Position numbers and translations under genes: made by a program
Shown: positions 16,258 to 25,141 of the stretch, one piece after another
Layout of the letters: the number at the start of each line of letters is the position of its first letter
Position numbering within the stretch: position 1 is the first letter of the stretch
The notes under the pieces: generated by a model
The model's database searches: none
Told to the model about the DNA's origin: nothing
Seen by the model: the letters and a program-made list of their open reading frames with translations, nothing else
Origin: Reyranella sp.
Lineage (GTDB): Bacteria; Pseudomonadota; Alphaproteobacteria; Reyranellales; Reyranellaceae
DNA: 64,000 nt
NCBI RefSeq assembly: GCF_017305915.1
Contig: NZ_JAFKJN010000017.1
Location: 109,996-173,995 of the forward strand
Direction: 5' to 3'

Positions 16258-18078
16258 TCAGGACAGCACGGAGCCGGCGGCCGAGGCGGCGTCATCGATC
16301 TGCAGCCGAACCGACTCGCGGCCGTTGTAACGGTCAAGCCGCAGGGCGCCTGCGACATGCAAAATGGGCCTGGCGCTATCCAGCAGGGCGCGGCCGAGCT
16401 CGCTCTGGTTGGCGCGGAAGGCGATGGCCTCGATGCGTCCGCGCTGCTGGCCGACCAGCGTGCAGCGCACATGCCCCTCGCCGACCGGCTGGGCGTAGTC
16501 GACGCGCACGCCAGTCAAGGCGAATCGCGGCAGGGCGTTGCCGGCGCCGAACGGGCCGGCGCGCTCGATCATGGCGACCAGGTCCTGGGTCGCGGCGCTG
16601 GGTGCCAGGGCGGCGTCGATGCCGAGCTCGCGGACGGCCGGCGCGGCACCGAGCTGGGGCGCGAGGCGGTCGTCGAGGAACCGGGTGAGGTGCGGCAGCT
16701 GCTCGCGGGCAACCGTCAGGCCGGCGGCCATGGCGTGACCGCCGCCGTTGATCAGCAGGCCGGACTGGCGGGCGGCCAGGACGGCAGCGCCGAGATCGAC
16801 GCCGCGCACGGAGCGGCCGGAGCCCTTTCCCACCTCGCCGTCCATGCCGATCACGAAGGCCGGGCGTCCGTAGCGCTCGACCAGGCGGCTGGCGACGATG
16901 CCGATCACGCCGATGTGCCAGCCCTCGCTTTCGACGACCAGCGCGGCCGGCAGGCCCTTGCGGTCGGGGCCGTAGAGGCCCTCGATGCGGGCGATCGCCT
17001 GGTCGAGGACTTCGCGCTCGATGGCGCGGCGCTCGGCATTGAACTCGTCGAGGCGGATCGCGAGGGCACTGACCTCGTGCGGGTCGTCGCTGGACAACAG
17101 CCGAGCGCCGAGGTCGGCCTGGCCGACGCGGCCGCCGGCATTGACCCGAGGCCCGAGCATGAAGCCCAGATGGTAGGCGCCCGGCGGCTCGCGCAGGCGG
17201 GCGATGTCGGCCAGCGCGGCGAGGCCGGGATTGCCGCGCTGTTGCATGACCAGGAGGCCCTGCCGCACCAGGGCGCGGTTGACCCCGGTGAGCGGCACGA
17301 CGTCGGCGACCGTGCCGAGCGCCACGAGGTCGAGCCATTGCCGCAGGTCGGGCTCAGGACGCTGGTCGTTGTACCAGCCGGCCGCGCGCAGGGCGCGGTT
17401 GACGCCGACGCACAGCAGGAAGGCGACGCCGACGGCGGCAAGCTGCTTGTGCGGGCTCGGCTCGTCGATGCGGTTGGGATCGACGACGGCGAGCGCCTGC
17501 GGCAGCGACAGCTCGGCCTGGTGATGGTCGATGACGATGACGTCGAGGCCGGCCTTGCTCGCCTCGGACAGGGGCTCGTAGGCGGTGACGCCGCAATCGA
17601 CCGTGACGACGACCGCGGCCCCCTCTTCCTTCAGCTTGAGCAGCGCCGGCGCGTTGGGGCCGTAGCCTTCCTTGCGACGGTCCGGGATATAGACGCCGAC
17701 AGTGCCGCCGATGGCGCGGAAGAAGCGCTGCAGCAGCGCCGACGAGGTCGCGCCGTCGACGTCGTAGTCGCCGAACACCACGATGCGCTCGCCCTGCTGC
17801 AGGGCGCGCACCAGCCGCGCGACGGCGACGTCCATGTCCTTGAGATGCGACGGGTCGGGCAGGAACTTGCGCAAGGTCGGCTCGAGGAAATCGGGTACCC
17901 CCTCGAGATCGACCTCGCGCGCCGCCAGCAGCCGGCAGATCGCGTCGGGCAGGCCGTGGCGCTGCGCCATGGCGAGCGCGATCCGCTCGTCGCTCAGCCG
18001 CTCGGCCCAGCGCCGGCCGGTCAGCGAGCGTTCGATCCCGAGGAAGGCCGCGCGCTGGTGGCGCGTTTCGGAAGACAT
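16258..18078 (-). CDS. recJ: Single-stranded-DNA-specific exonuclease RecJ
   Basis: 606 residues. RecJ degrades single-stranded DNA 5' to 3' in recombination and mismatch repair. The DHH phosphoesterase motifs are present: DYDVDG at residues 104-109 (metal-binding Asp residues) and DHH at 184-186, with GGGHAMAAG of the DHHA1 domain further on and an OB-like C-terminus. I chose ATG 18078 (MSSETRHQR); the frame is open farther upstream but that part is the double-hairpin repeat. It is the last protein gene of the alaC-hom-glpX-recJ run, an order common in alphaproteobacteria. Confidence 0.95.
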   Translation of the reverse strand: MSSETRHQRAAFLGIERSLTGRRWAERLSDERIALAMAQRHGLPDAICRLLAAREVDLEGVPDFLEPTLRKFLPDPSHLKDMDVAVARLVRALQQGERIVVFGDYDVDGATSSALLQRFFRAIGGTVGVYIPDRRKEGYGPNAPALLKLKEEGAAVVVTVDCGVTAYEPLSEASKAGLDVIVIDHHQAELSLPQALAVVDPNRIDEPSPHKQLAAVGVAFLLCVGVNRALRAAGWYNDQRPEPDLRQWLDLVALGTVADVVPLTGVNRALVRQGLLVMQQRGNPGLAALADIARLREPPGAYHLGFMLGPRVNAGGRVGQADLGARLLSSDDPHEVSALAIRLDEFNAERRAIEREVLDQAIARIEGLYGPDRKGLPAALVVESEGWHIGVIGIVASRLVERYGRPAFVIGMDGEVGKGSGRSVRGVDLGAAVLAARQSGLLINGGGHAMAAGLTVAREQLPHLTRFLDDRLAPQLGAAPAVRELGIDAALAPSAATQDLVAMIERAGPFGAGNALPRFALTGVRVDYAQPVGEGHVRCTLVGQQRGRIEAIAFRANQSELGRALLDSARPILHVAGALRLDRYNGRESVRLQIDDAASAAGSVLS

Positions 18079-18115
18079 GCCGCTTCTATAGCCCAAACGC
18101 CTGGGGACGGTTTGG

Positions 18116-18242
18116 CTAGAGCGATTTCCGAGCAGATGGAACCGCGAGCGGTTCCATCTGCTCGAAAATGCGCGCACGGGTGATACTGATTACACAGGGC
18201 ATATTCCGTCCAGCTGGTTACAGCTGGACGGAATATGCCCTA
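18116..18242. repeat. Double-hairpin repeat element, copy 2
   Basis: Same structure as 8274-8400. The left end is CTAGAGC; the right end is GCCCTAC, less perfect than in copy 1. Hairpin 1 arms are 18130-18145 and 18148-18163. Hairpin 2 arms (20 bases) are 18197-18216 and 18221-18240. Relative to copy 1 three base pairs have changed on both sides of a stem (G-C to A-T at 18131/18162, T-A to C-G at 18210/18227, G-C to A-T at 18212/18225). The right end supplies the TAG stop of the minus-strand gene 18240-18749. Confidence 0.85.
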
Positions 18243-18749
18243 CCAGCGCCATTCGAACGGCCAGATGCGCACCACCGCGACGTTCAGCCGATGGGCGCTG
18301 GCGCCGCCGATCTGCAGGGTCAGCGGCTCGCCCCGGATATCGACCTCGAAGCTGCGACGCACGCCGCGGCATTCTTTCGGCCGGGTCGCGGCCTGGATCG
18401 TCAGCCGCTTGTTGTCCTGGATAGCCTCCACCCAGGCGTCCTCCGAAAACGCGATCTGGTAGCGCCCCGTCGGCACGTTCTCGATGGTCATCACGCCGCC
18501 CCACGAGCCGTCGCTGCCGCGTTCCGGCGTGGTCGGATAGATCACGTCGGCGACGGGCCGCAGCTCCATCGCGAACACGCCTTCCTTGGGCAGCGACTGG
18601 CCGCTCTGCACCGTCGGCAGCGGCTCGTCGAACAGGTCGATGGTGCGGCCGACCGACCAGGAGAAATTGCGGCAGTTGGGTTCCTGCGCCGCGGCTCCGG
18701 CCGCAGCGAGGATGAAAGGGAGACCGGCGATCAGCCCGGCTAACCGCAT
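18240..18749 (-). CDS. Secreted protein of unknown function
   Basis: 169 residues with a signal peptide (MRLAGLIAGLPFILAAAGAA, cleavage near AQE). The mature part is beta-rich, with Cys residues in PNCRNFSW and PKECRGVR that may form a disulphide, and ends HRLNVAVVRIWPFEWRW. SMTIENVPTGRY-like segments suggest an all-beta fold. No family recognised. It lies 13 bases after glpX in the same direction; its TAG stop is inside copy 2 of the double-hairpin repeat, so the native C-terminus may have been altered by the insertion. Confidence 0.7.
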   Translation of the reverse strand: MRLAGLIAGLPFILAAAGAAAQEPNCRNFSWSVGRTIDLFDEPLPTVQSGQSLPKEGVFAMELRPVADVIYPTTPERGSDGSWGGVMTIENVPTGRYQIAFSEDAWVEAIQDNKRLTIQAATRPKECRGVRRSFEVDIRGEPLTLQIGGASAHRLNVAVVRIWPFEWRW

Positions 18750-18762
18750 GTCCCCATCATGA

Positions 18763-19746
18763 TCAGGCCCAGCTCGGCAGGCCAGTCTTTATCGAGAAAT
18801 TGTGATGGGCGGAAATCCACCGCACCGTCCCGGTCTTGGAGCGCATGACGATGGAATGGGTCTCCGCGCCGTTGCCGAAGCGGCGCACGCCCTTCAGCAT
18901 CGAGCCCGAGGTCACGCCGGTCGCGGCAAACATCACGTCGCCCTTGGCCATGTCGAGCATCGAATACTTGCGGTTGAGGTCGGTGATGCCCCACTTCTTG
19001 GCGCGCCCCCGCTCGTCGTCGTTGCGGAACAGCAGCCGGCCCTGCATCTGGCCGCCGATCGCGCGCAGTGCCGCCGCCGCCAGCACGCCTTCCGGGGCGC
19101 CGCCCGAGCCCATGTAGATGTCGATGCCCGAATCGCCGGTCGAGGTGGCGATCACGCCCGACACGTCGCCGTCGCCGATCAGCATGATGCGGGCGCCGGC
19201 CTCGCGCACCCTGGCGATCAGCTCGGAATGGCGCGGCCGGTCGAGGATGCAGACCACGAGATCCGACACCTCGACCTTCTTGGCCTTGGCGAGGTCCCTG
19301 AGGTTGTCGGCCGGCGACTTGTCGAGATCGACCACGCCGTCGGGCAGGCCGCCGCCGACCGCGATCTTGTCCATATAGACGTCGGGCGCGTTGAGGAAGT
19401 TTCCGTCCTCGGCCATCGCCAGCACGGCGAGGCCGTTGGGCAGGCCCTTGGCGGTGATGGTCGTGCCCTCGAGCGGATCGAGCGCGATGTCGATCTTCGG
19501 CCCGCCGGAGCCCACCTTCTCGCCGATATAGAGCATCGGCGCCTCGTCGCGCTCGCCTTCGCCGATCACCACGGTGCCGTCGATGCTGAGCGTGTTGAGC
19601 GCGCTGCGCATGGCGTCGACCGCGGCCTGGTCGGCCTTCTTCTCGTCGCCGCGGCCCATCAGCTTGGACGCCGCGAGCGCCGCGGCCTCGGTCACGCGCA
19701 CCGCTTCCAGCGCCAGATTGCGGTCCATCTTGCCAACGTCGGCCAT
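18763..19746 (-). CDS. glpX: Class II fructose-1,6-bisphosphatase GlpX
   Basis: 327 residues from ATG 19746, which has AGGAGG just upstream. GlpX dephosphorylates fructose 1,6-bisphosphate in gluconeogenesis. Landmarks are VVIGEGERDEAPMLYIGE (metal-binding Glu/Asp), DIALDPLEGTTITAKG (the DPLEGT phosphatase motif) and YMGSGGAPEGVLAAAALR. Cytosolic. In alphaproteobacteria it usually follows hom, as here (39 bases), which suggests one operon. Confidence 0.95.
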   Translation of the reverse strand: MADVGKMDRNLALEAVRVTEAAALAASKLMGRGDEKKADQAAVDAMRSALNTLSIDGTVVIGEGERDEAPMLYIGEKVGSGGPKIDIALDPLEGTTITAKGLPNGLAVLAMAEDGNFLNAPDVYMDKIAVGGGLPDGVVDLDKSPADNLRDLAKAKKVEVSDLVVCILDRPRHSELIARVREAGARIMLIGDGDVSGVIATSTGDSGIDIYMGSGGAPEGVLAAAALRAIGGQMQGRLLFRNDDERGRAKKWGITDLNRKYSMLDMAKGDVMFAATGVTSGSMLKGVRRFGNGAETHSIVMRSKTGTVRWISAHHNFSIKTGLPSWA

Positions 19747-19785
19747 CGTCTCCTCCTGTGGGCGCGTCTTCGCGCCCATCTCCTT

Positions 19786-21078
19786 CTAGAATGATTCGAT
19801 GCGGATCAGGCAGGGCTCCTCGGCCACCGCCTTGAGCTTCGCAATGCGCGACAGGGCACGCTGCATGCGCGCCTCCTCGGTCTCGTGCGTGGTCAGCACC
19901 ACTGGCACCTCGCCCGCGGGCGACCGTCCGCGTTGTAGCATCGACTCGAGCGAAATGCGCTCCTCGGCCAGCGCCTTGGACACCGCGGCGATGACGCCCG
20001 GCCGGTCCTGCACCATCAGGCGGATGTAGTAGGCGCCGACATGGCGGGCCATCGGCGCCGCCTTCTTGTCGGCGAGCTTGTCGGCCGGCACGACGAAGGC
20101 CGGCATGTGCCGCCCGCGCGCCACGTCGATGATGTCGGCAACGACGGCCGAGGCGGTCGGCCCCTGCCCCGCGCCGCGGCCCTGGAACATGGTCTTGCCG
20201 ACGAAGTCGCCTTCGATCGCCACCGCGTTGAACACGCCTTCGATGTGGGCGATCGGCGCCTCGAGCGGCACCAGGCAGGGATGCACCCGCTGCTCGATCC
20301 CGTACGGGGTTTCGCGGGCCAGGCCCAGCAGCTTGATGCGGAAGTTCAGTTCCTCGGCAAAGCCGATATCCATCGAGGTGACGCGACGGATGCCTTCGAC
20401 ATGGACGCCCGGGAAATTGACCCTGGCGCCGAACGCCGCGCCGGTCAGCACCGCGAGCTTGTGCGCTGCGTCGATGCCGTCGACGTCGAACGACGGATCG
20501 GCCTCGGCGTAGCCCGCCGCCTGCGCCTCGGCCAGCACGACGTCGAAGTCGCGGCCGGTTTCGCGCATGGTCGTCAGGATGTAGTTGCAGGTGCCGTTGA
20601 GGATGCCGTAGAGGCGCGCCACCCGGTTGCCGACCAAACCCTCGCGCAGCGCCTTGATGATCGGGATGCCGCCCGCCACCGCCGCCTCGAAGGCGAGGAT
20701 GGCGCCGCGCTTCTCGGCGAGCGCCGCCAGCTCGACGCCGTGCATGGCGAGCAGCGCCTTGTTGGCCGTCACGACATGCTTGCCGGCGCGCAGCGCCCGC
20801 TCGGCGAGGCGCTTGGCGACGCCGCTCGAGCCGCCGATCAGCTCGACGACGACGTCGACGTCCGGCGCGCTCGCCAGCGCCAGCGGGTCCTTTTCCCAGC
20901 GCACGCCATCGAGGTCGATGTCGCGCTTCTTGGCCTTGGTGCGTGCGCTCACGGCCACCAGCTTGAGGCGCCGGCCGCCGCGCAGCGACAGCAGGCGATC
21001 GTGCTCGGCGAGCAGCTTCACGACGCCCGCGCCTACGGTGCCGAGGCCGGCGATGCCGATCTTCAAAGGTCCGTTCAT
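19786..21078 (-). CDS. hom: Homoserine dehydrogenase
   Basis: 430 residues. It reduces aspartate semialdehyde to homoserine for threonine and methionine synthesis. Residues 6-18 hold the NAD(P)-binding GIAGLGTVGAGV; LNGTCNYIL and DPSFDVDGIDAAHKLAVL are the catalytic-domain signatures. A C-terminal ACT domain (about residues 350-430, YYIRLMVQDRPGVIAAVSKAL) is the usual threonine-feedback site. It starts 10 bases after alaC. Confidence 0.95.
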   Translation of the reverse strand: MNGPLKIGIAGLGTVGAGVVKLLAEHDRLLSLRGGRRLKLVAVSARTKAKKRDIDLDGVRWEKDPLALASAPDVDVVVELIGGSSGVAKRLAERALRAGKHVVTANKALLAMHGVELAALAEKRGAILAFEAAVAGGIPIIKALREGLVGNRVARLYGILNGTCNYILTTMRETGRDFDVVLAEAQAAGYAEADPSFDVDGIDAAHKLAVLTGAAFGARVNFPGVHVEGIRRVTSMDIGFAEELNFRIKLLGLARETPYGIEQRVHPCLVPLEAPIAHIEGVFNAVAIEGDFVGKTMFQGRGAGQGPTASAVVADIIDVARGRHMPAFVVPADKLADKKAAPMARHVGAYYIRLMVQDRPGVIAAVSKALAEERISLESMLQRGRSPAGEVPVVLTTHETEEARMQRALSRIAKLKAVAEEPCLIRIESF

Positions 21079-21088
21079 GATCGTCAGT

Positions 21089-22345
21089 TCAGGCGCGCGC
21101 CTTGAGCGGCGTGATGTTGTCGCCGACGCCGCGCAGGTAGAGATCGATCGCCCGCGACGGATCGGCCATCACCTGGCGGACGTTGCGAATCGCCTGCCGG
21201 ATGCGGTGCTTGTTCTCGACCAGGGCGATGCGGACATGGCCGTCGCCATGCTCGCCGAAGCCGAGGCCCGGCGATACCGCGACATTGGCCTGCGTCAGCA
21301 TCAGCTTGGAGAAGGCAAGCGAGCCCAGCTCCTCGAAGGCCTTGGGAATCGGTGCCCAGGCGAACATCGAGGCTGCCGGCGCCGGCAGGTCCCAGCCCGC
21401 TGCGCTCAGGCCCTCGATCAGCACGTCGCGCCGCTCCTTGTAGGTGTTGCGCGCCTCGACGATGCAGTCCTGCGGACCGTTCAGCGCCGCCGTCGCCGCC
21501 ACCTGGATCGGCGTGAAGGCGCCGTAGTCGAGGTACGACTTGATGCGGGTCAGCGCGGTGATCAGCGTCTTGTTGCCGGCCGCGAAGCCGATGCGCCAGC
21601 CGGCCATCGAGTAGGTCTTGCTCATCGAGGTGAACTCGACGGCGATGTCGCGCGCGCCCGGCACCTGCAGGACGGACGGCGGCGGGTTGCCGTCGAAGTA
21701 GATCTCGGCATAGGCGAGATCGCTCAGCACCCAGATGCTGTGGCGTTTGCAGAAGTCGACGACCGCGCCATAGAAATCGAGGTCGACGACCTGCGCTGTC
21801 GGGTTCGACGGATAGTTCAGCACCAGCGCGATCGGCTTCGGCACGGTGTGGCGCACCGCCCGATCGAGCGCGGCCAGGAACTCCTCCGTCGAATGCGCGC
21901 CCGGCACCGGGATGTGGCGCACCGAGCCGCCGGCGATGATGAAGCCGTAGGGATGGATCGGATAGCTGGGATTGGGCACCAGCACGATGTCGCCCGGCGA
22001 GGTGATCGCCTGGGCAAGGTTGGCCAGCCCCTCCTTCGATCCCAGTGTGACGATGATCTCGCTCTCGGGATCGAGGTCGACGTTGAAGCGGCGCGCGTAG
22101 TACGCGGCCTGGGCCTTGCGCAAGCCCGGGATGCCGCGCGAGGCCGAGTAGCCGTGGGCGCGCGGATTGCCGGCGGCCTCGGCGAGCTTGGCGACGATGT
22201 GCTGCGCGGTCGGCAGGTCGGGATTGCCCATGCCGAGATCGATCACGTCCTGGCCGGCGGCGCGGCCGCGGGCCTTCATCGCGTTCACTTCCGCGAAGAC
22301 GTAGGGCGGCAGGCGCTTCAGCCGATGGAATTCCGAATCGTCCAT
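21089..22345 (-). CDS. alaC: PLP-dependent aminotransferase, AlaC-like
   Basis: 418 residues, class I/II aminotransferase. SMSKTYSMAGWRIGFAAG contains the PLP-binding Lys; IDLGMGNPDLPT and LNYPSNPTAQ are family landmarks. The subgroup next to hom in alphaproteobacteria is called AlaC or LL-diaminopimelate-aminotransferase-like and probably makes alanine from pyruvate; the exact substrate is inference. It starts 4 bases after the lipoprotein gene stop, so the four genes up to glpX likely share one mRNA. Confidence 0.88.
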   Translation of the reverse strand: MDDSEFHRLKRLPPYVFAEVNAMKARGRAAGQDVIDLGMGNPDLPTAQHIVAKLAEAAGNPRAHGYSASRGIPGLRKAQAAYYARRFNVDLDPESEIIVTLGSKEGLANLAQAITSPGDIVLVPNPSYPIHPYGFIIAGGSVRHIPVPGAHSTEEFLAALDRAVRHTVPKPIALVLNYPSNPTAQVVDLDFYGAVVDFCKRHSIWVLSDLAYAEIYFDGNPPPSVLQVPGARDIAVEFTSMSKTYSMAGWRIGFAAGNKTLITALTRIKSYLDYGAFTPIQVAATAALNGPQDCIVEARNTYKERRDVLIEGLSAAGWDLPAPAASMFAWAPIPKAFEELGSLAFSKLMLTQANVAVSPGLGFGEHGDGHVRIALVENKHRIRQAIRNVRQVMADPSRAIDLYLRGVGDNITPLKARA

Positions 22346-22349
22346 GGTC

Positions 22350-22856
22350 TTATTGCTTCGGGTCGGAGGGAGCGGGCGGATTGCCCGGTGCCGGCGTCAG
22401 AGGCGCGGTGCTCACTGGGGCGGCAGGCGTTGCCGGCGTGGCCGGCGTCGCGTCGGCCGCCGGGGCCGGCGCGCCGTCCCCTGGCGTTGCAGGTTTCTTG
22501 TCGCCGCCTTCCTGGGTCTTGCGCAGCGCGGCCTCGCGCTCGCGGCGGGCGCGGTCTTCGCGGGACTTGGCCTCGCGCTCGGAGGCTTCCTTGTCGATCG
22601 CTTCCTTCTGGGCTTTCTGCCCGCCCTTGCCCTGCACGACCGAGCCGAGCTTGGGCGCGGTGCGCGTCTCGTCGAGCGGCACCACCGAGGCGTCGTAGCC
22701 GGCACCGCGGGCCGCCGGCAGTGAATTGGTCACATTCACCCCGCGTTCGGCCCCGGGCCGAACCTTCTCGCTATTGGACGAGCTGCTGCTCAGCCCCAGC
22801 CACTCGCACCCACCGAGCAGGACGAGGAGTACGCCCACCCCGATCAACCTATGCAT
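22350..22856 (-). CDS. Small Pro/Ala-rich lipoprotein
   Basis: 168 residues from ATG 22856 (a GTG two codons earlier is also possible). The N-terminus MHRLIGVGVLLVLLGGC is a lipoprotein signal with lipobox LLGGC. After it come a Ser run, a segment with VPLDETRTAPKLGSVVQGKGG, a charged helix rich in Arg/Glu/Lys, and a Pro/Ala/Thr tail of about 45 residues that should be flexible. Function unknown; outer-membrane anchoring is likely. First gene ahead of alaC; divergent from phaC with 130 bases between. Confidence 0.75.
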   Translation of the reverse strand: MHRLIGVGVLLVLLGGCEWLGLSSSSSNSEKVRPGAERGVNVTNSLPAARGAGYDASVVPLDETRTAPKLGSVVQGKGGQKAQKEAIDKEASEREAKSREDRARREREAALRKTQEGGDKKPATPGDGAPAPAADATPATPATPAAPVSTAPLTPAPGNPPAPSDPKQ

Positions 22857-22986
22857 CGTCACCCATCGCGCCGTTTGACCCGTCAGGTATTGCAGCCTAC
22901 CTAGAAGGGTACAAGCTATTGTTATTTTGGACGGTCAAAGTATCGCAAGGAATGGCGCAAAGCCACTGATTTGACAGGGGAAACGC

Positions 22987-24801
22987 ATGACGGAGACGCC
23001 CGCCCCAGAGGCCATTCCCAGTCTCTCGGCCGCCGAAGCCGAGAAGATGCAAGCCGCCTTCAAGGACATCGCCGAGCGCAGCCAGAAGCTGCTGGCCGAC
23101 TTCGCCGAGCGATACAAGGCCGATGGGCCGCAGCCGGTCGATCCCCTCCATCTCACCAATACCTTCATGGACTTCACGGCCAAGATGCTGGCCGATCCCA
23201 ACAAGCTCCTGCAGGCCCAGATGGCGCTGTGGAACCAGTACGTGAAGCTGTGGGAAGTGACGGCCAAGCGCATGATGGGCCAGTCGGCCGAGCCGATCGC
23301 CGAGCCGGCCAAGGGTGACAAGCGCTTCGCCGACCCGGCGTGGCGCGACGAGGTCGTCTTCGACTACCTCAAGCAATCCTACCTGCTGACCGCACGCTGG
23401 CTGCAGGGCACGGTCAAGGAAGTCGAGGGCGTCGACGCCAAGACGGCGCAGAAAGTCGAGTTCTATACGCGCCAGTTCGTCGATGCGATGTCGCCCAGCA
23501 ACTTCGCGATGACCAACCCACAGGTCGTGAAGGCCACGATCGAGAGCAAGGGCGAGAACCTGGTCAAGGGCCTGCAGAACCTGCTGACCGATCTCGAGCG
23601 CGGCAAGGGCAACCTGGCGATCCGCCAGACCGACATGAAGGCGTTCAAGGTCGGCGGCAACGTCGCGACCTCGCCGGGCAAGGTCGTCTACCAGAACGAG
23701 GTCATGCAGCTCATCCAGTACGCGCCGGCGACCGATCAGGTCTGGCAGATACCGCTGCTGATCGTGCCGCCCTGGATCAACAAGTTCTACATCCTCGATC
23801 TCAAGCCGCAAAATTCCTTCATCAAGTGGGCGACCGAGCACGGCTACACCGTGTTCGTGGTCTCCTGGGTCAATCCCGACGAGCATCTCTCCAAGCTGGT
23901 GTTCGAGGACTACATGAAGCTGGGCCCGCTCGCCGCGCTCGATGCGATCGAGAAGGCGACCGGCGAGAAGAAGGTCTCGGCGATCGGCTACTGCATCGGC
24001 GGCACCCTGATGGCGACCACGCTCGCCTACATGGCGGCGCGCAACGACGACCGGATCGCGGCCTGCACCTTCTTCACCGCCCAGGTCGACTTCACCGAGC
24101 CGGGCGAATTGGGCGTGTTCATCGACGAGGACCAGCTCGCCGGCGTCGAGCAGGTGATGAGCAAGAAGGGCTATCTCGAGGGCACCGAGATGGCGACCAC
24201 CTTCAACATGCTGCGCGCCAACGACCTGATTTGGTCGTTCGTGGTGAACAACTACCTGATGGGCAAGGACCCCTTCCCCTTCGACCTTCTGTTCTGGAAC
24301 GCCGATGCGACCCGCATGCCGGCGGCGATGCACAGCTATTACCTGCGCAACATGTACCAGAAGAACCTGCTGGCGAAGCCGGGCGGGCTGGTGGTCGACA
24401 ACGTGCCGATCGACCTCAGGAAGATCGCGATCCCGGTCTACCTGCAGGCCGGCAAGGACGACCACATCGCCCCGGCCAAGTCGGTCTACAAGGCGACCCA
24501 GCTCTTCTCCGGCCCGGTGCGCTTCATGCTGGCGGGCTCGGGCCACATCGCGGGCGTCGTCAATCCGCCGTCCGCCAAGAAGTACCAGCACTGGCTCAAC
24601 GAGACGCCGAAGAACCCGCTCACCCTCGACGAATGGCGCGACGGCGCGACGGAGTATCCCGGCTCGTGGTGGAACGACTGGGACAAATGGCTGTCGGCAA
24701 AATCCGGCGACAAGGTTCCGGCGCGCGTGCCCGGCAGCGGCGGCCTGCCCGCGATCGAAGATGCGCCGGGCAGCTACGTGAAGGTACGGTTGATCGATTG
24801 A
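22987..24801 (+). CDS. phaC: Class I poly(3-hydroxyalkanoate) synthase
   Basis: 604 residues. PhaC polymerises 3-hydroxyacyl-CoA into storage polyester at granule surfaces. The lipase-like box GYCIGG holds the catalytic Cys336; GKDDHIAP supplies the Asp and GSGHIAGVVNPP the His. The N-domain has PDPLHL-like and RFADPAWRDEVVFDYLKQSYLL, typical of class I (single-subunit) enzymes. AGGGG is placed before the ATG. No phaAB, phaR or phasin is adjacent. Confidence 0.95.
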   Translation: MTETPAPEAIPSLSAAEAEKMQAAFKDIAERSQKLLADFAERYKADGPQPVDPLHLTNTFMDFTAKMLADPNKLLQAQMALWNQYVKLWEVTAKRMMGQSAEPIAEPAKGDKRFADPAWRDEVVFDYLKQSYLLTARWLQGTVKEVEGVDAKTAQKVEFYTRQFVDAMSPSNFAMTNPQVVKATIESKGENLVKGLQNLLTDLERGKGNLAIRQTDMKAFKVGGNVATSPGKVVYQNEVMQLIQYAPATDQVWQIPLLIVPPWINKFYILDLKPQNSFIKWATEHGYTVFVVSWVNPDEHLSKLVFEDYMKLGPLAALDAIEKATGEKKVSAIGYCIGGTLMATTLAYMAARNDDRIAACTFFTAQVDFTEPGELGVFIDEDQLAGVEQVMSKKGYLEGTEMATTFNMLRANDLIWSFVVNNYLMGKDPFPFDLLFWNADATRMPAAMHSYYLRNMYQKNLLAKPGGLVVDNVPIDLRKIAIPVYLQAGKDDHIAPAKSVYKATQLFSGPVRFMLAGSGHIAGVVNPPSAKKYQHWLNETPKNPLTLDEWRDGATEYPGSWWNDWDKWLSAKSGDKVPARVPGSGGLPAIEDAPGSYVKVRLID

Positions 24802-24820
24802 TCAGGGCGAACCCGATGGC

Positions 24821-24878
24821 GTAGAGCACGCGACTGAAAATCGCAGTGTCGGTGGTTCGATCACGCCCCTGGGGAGCA
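24821..24878 (+). pseudogene. tRNA-Phe (GAA) remnant, 5' half lost
   Basis: GTAGAGCACGCGA, the loop CTGAAAA (anticodon GAA), TCGC, variable loop GTGTC, T-arm GGTGGTTCGAT and CGCCCCTGGGG-AGCA match the 3' three-quarters of a bacterial tRNA-Phe. The 5' acceptor strand and D-stem are missing, the anticodon stem has a C-A mismatch, the T-stem a G-A mismatch and the terminus is GCA rather than CCA. It cannot be functional. tRNA 3' fragments of this kind are typical attachment-site scars, but no integrase is present in the window. Confidence 0.75.
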
Positions 24879-25141
24879 TTCCTCTAACACATGCGCGATT
24901 GAACTTTGCGGTCACAGCGGCGCGCGTTTTGCAGCCTGCGACCAGGCCACTTTCCATCGCCGGTCGCTCCGTTTTTCAGAGTCTCGTTCCGTTCCTGTCC
25001 GCTACCGCCGCGGTCGGATAGTTGAGATGCCCCGCCAGCAGGATCGGTCGCATCAGGAATGCGCCCATGGGGGAGCAGAGGGCTTTGCCGCTCACAGGCC
25101 AATCCGACTCGTTTTTCCACGCGCCCGGTCGCCATCCCTAG
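24879..25141. other. Non-coding stretch after the tRNA-Phe remnant
   Basis: No supported gene between phaC (ending 24801) and the CMD gene (ending 25142). Apart from the tRNA-Phe remnant I see no recognisable element; short frames here have no ribosome site or family resemblance. Confidence 0.5.

Noticed and set aside
16258..18177. RecJ starting at 18177, 33 residues longer
   Set aside because: The added residues are only translation of the double-hairpin repeat; ATG 18078 starts the conserved protein.
16219..18183. Long plus-strand frame opposite recJ
   Set aside because: Low-complexity shadow with no domain; recJ on the minus strand has all catalytic motifs.
20627..22969. Plus-strand frame of about 780 codons opposite hom and alaC
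   Set aside because: Covers two intact well-known genes on the other strand and has no recognisable domain.
24884..25135. Minus-strand frame of 83 codons between phaC and the CMD gene
   Set aside because: No ribosome site, no family resemblance, and it lies beside a decayed tRNA; more likely chance.
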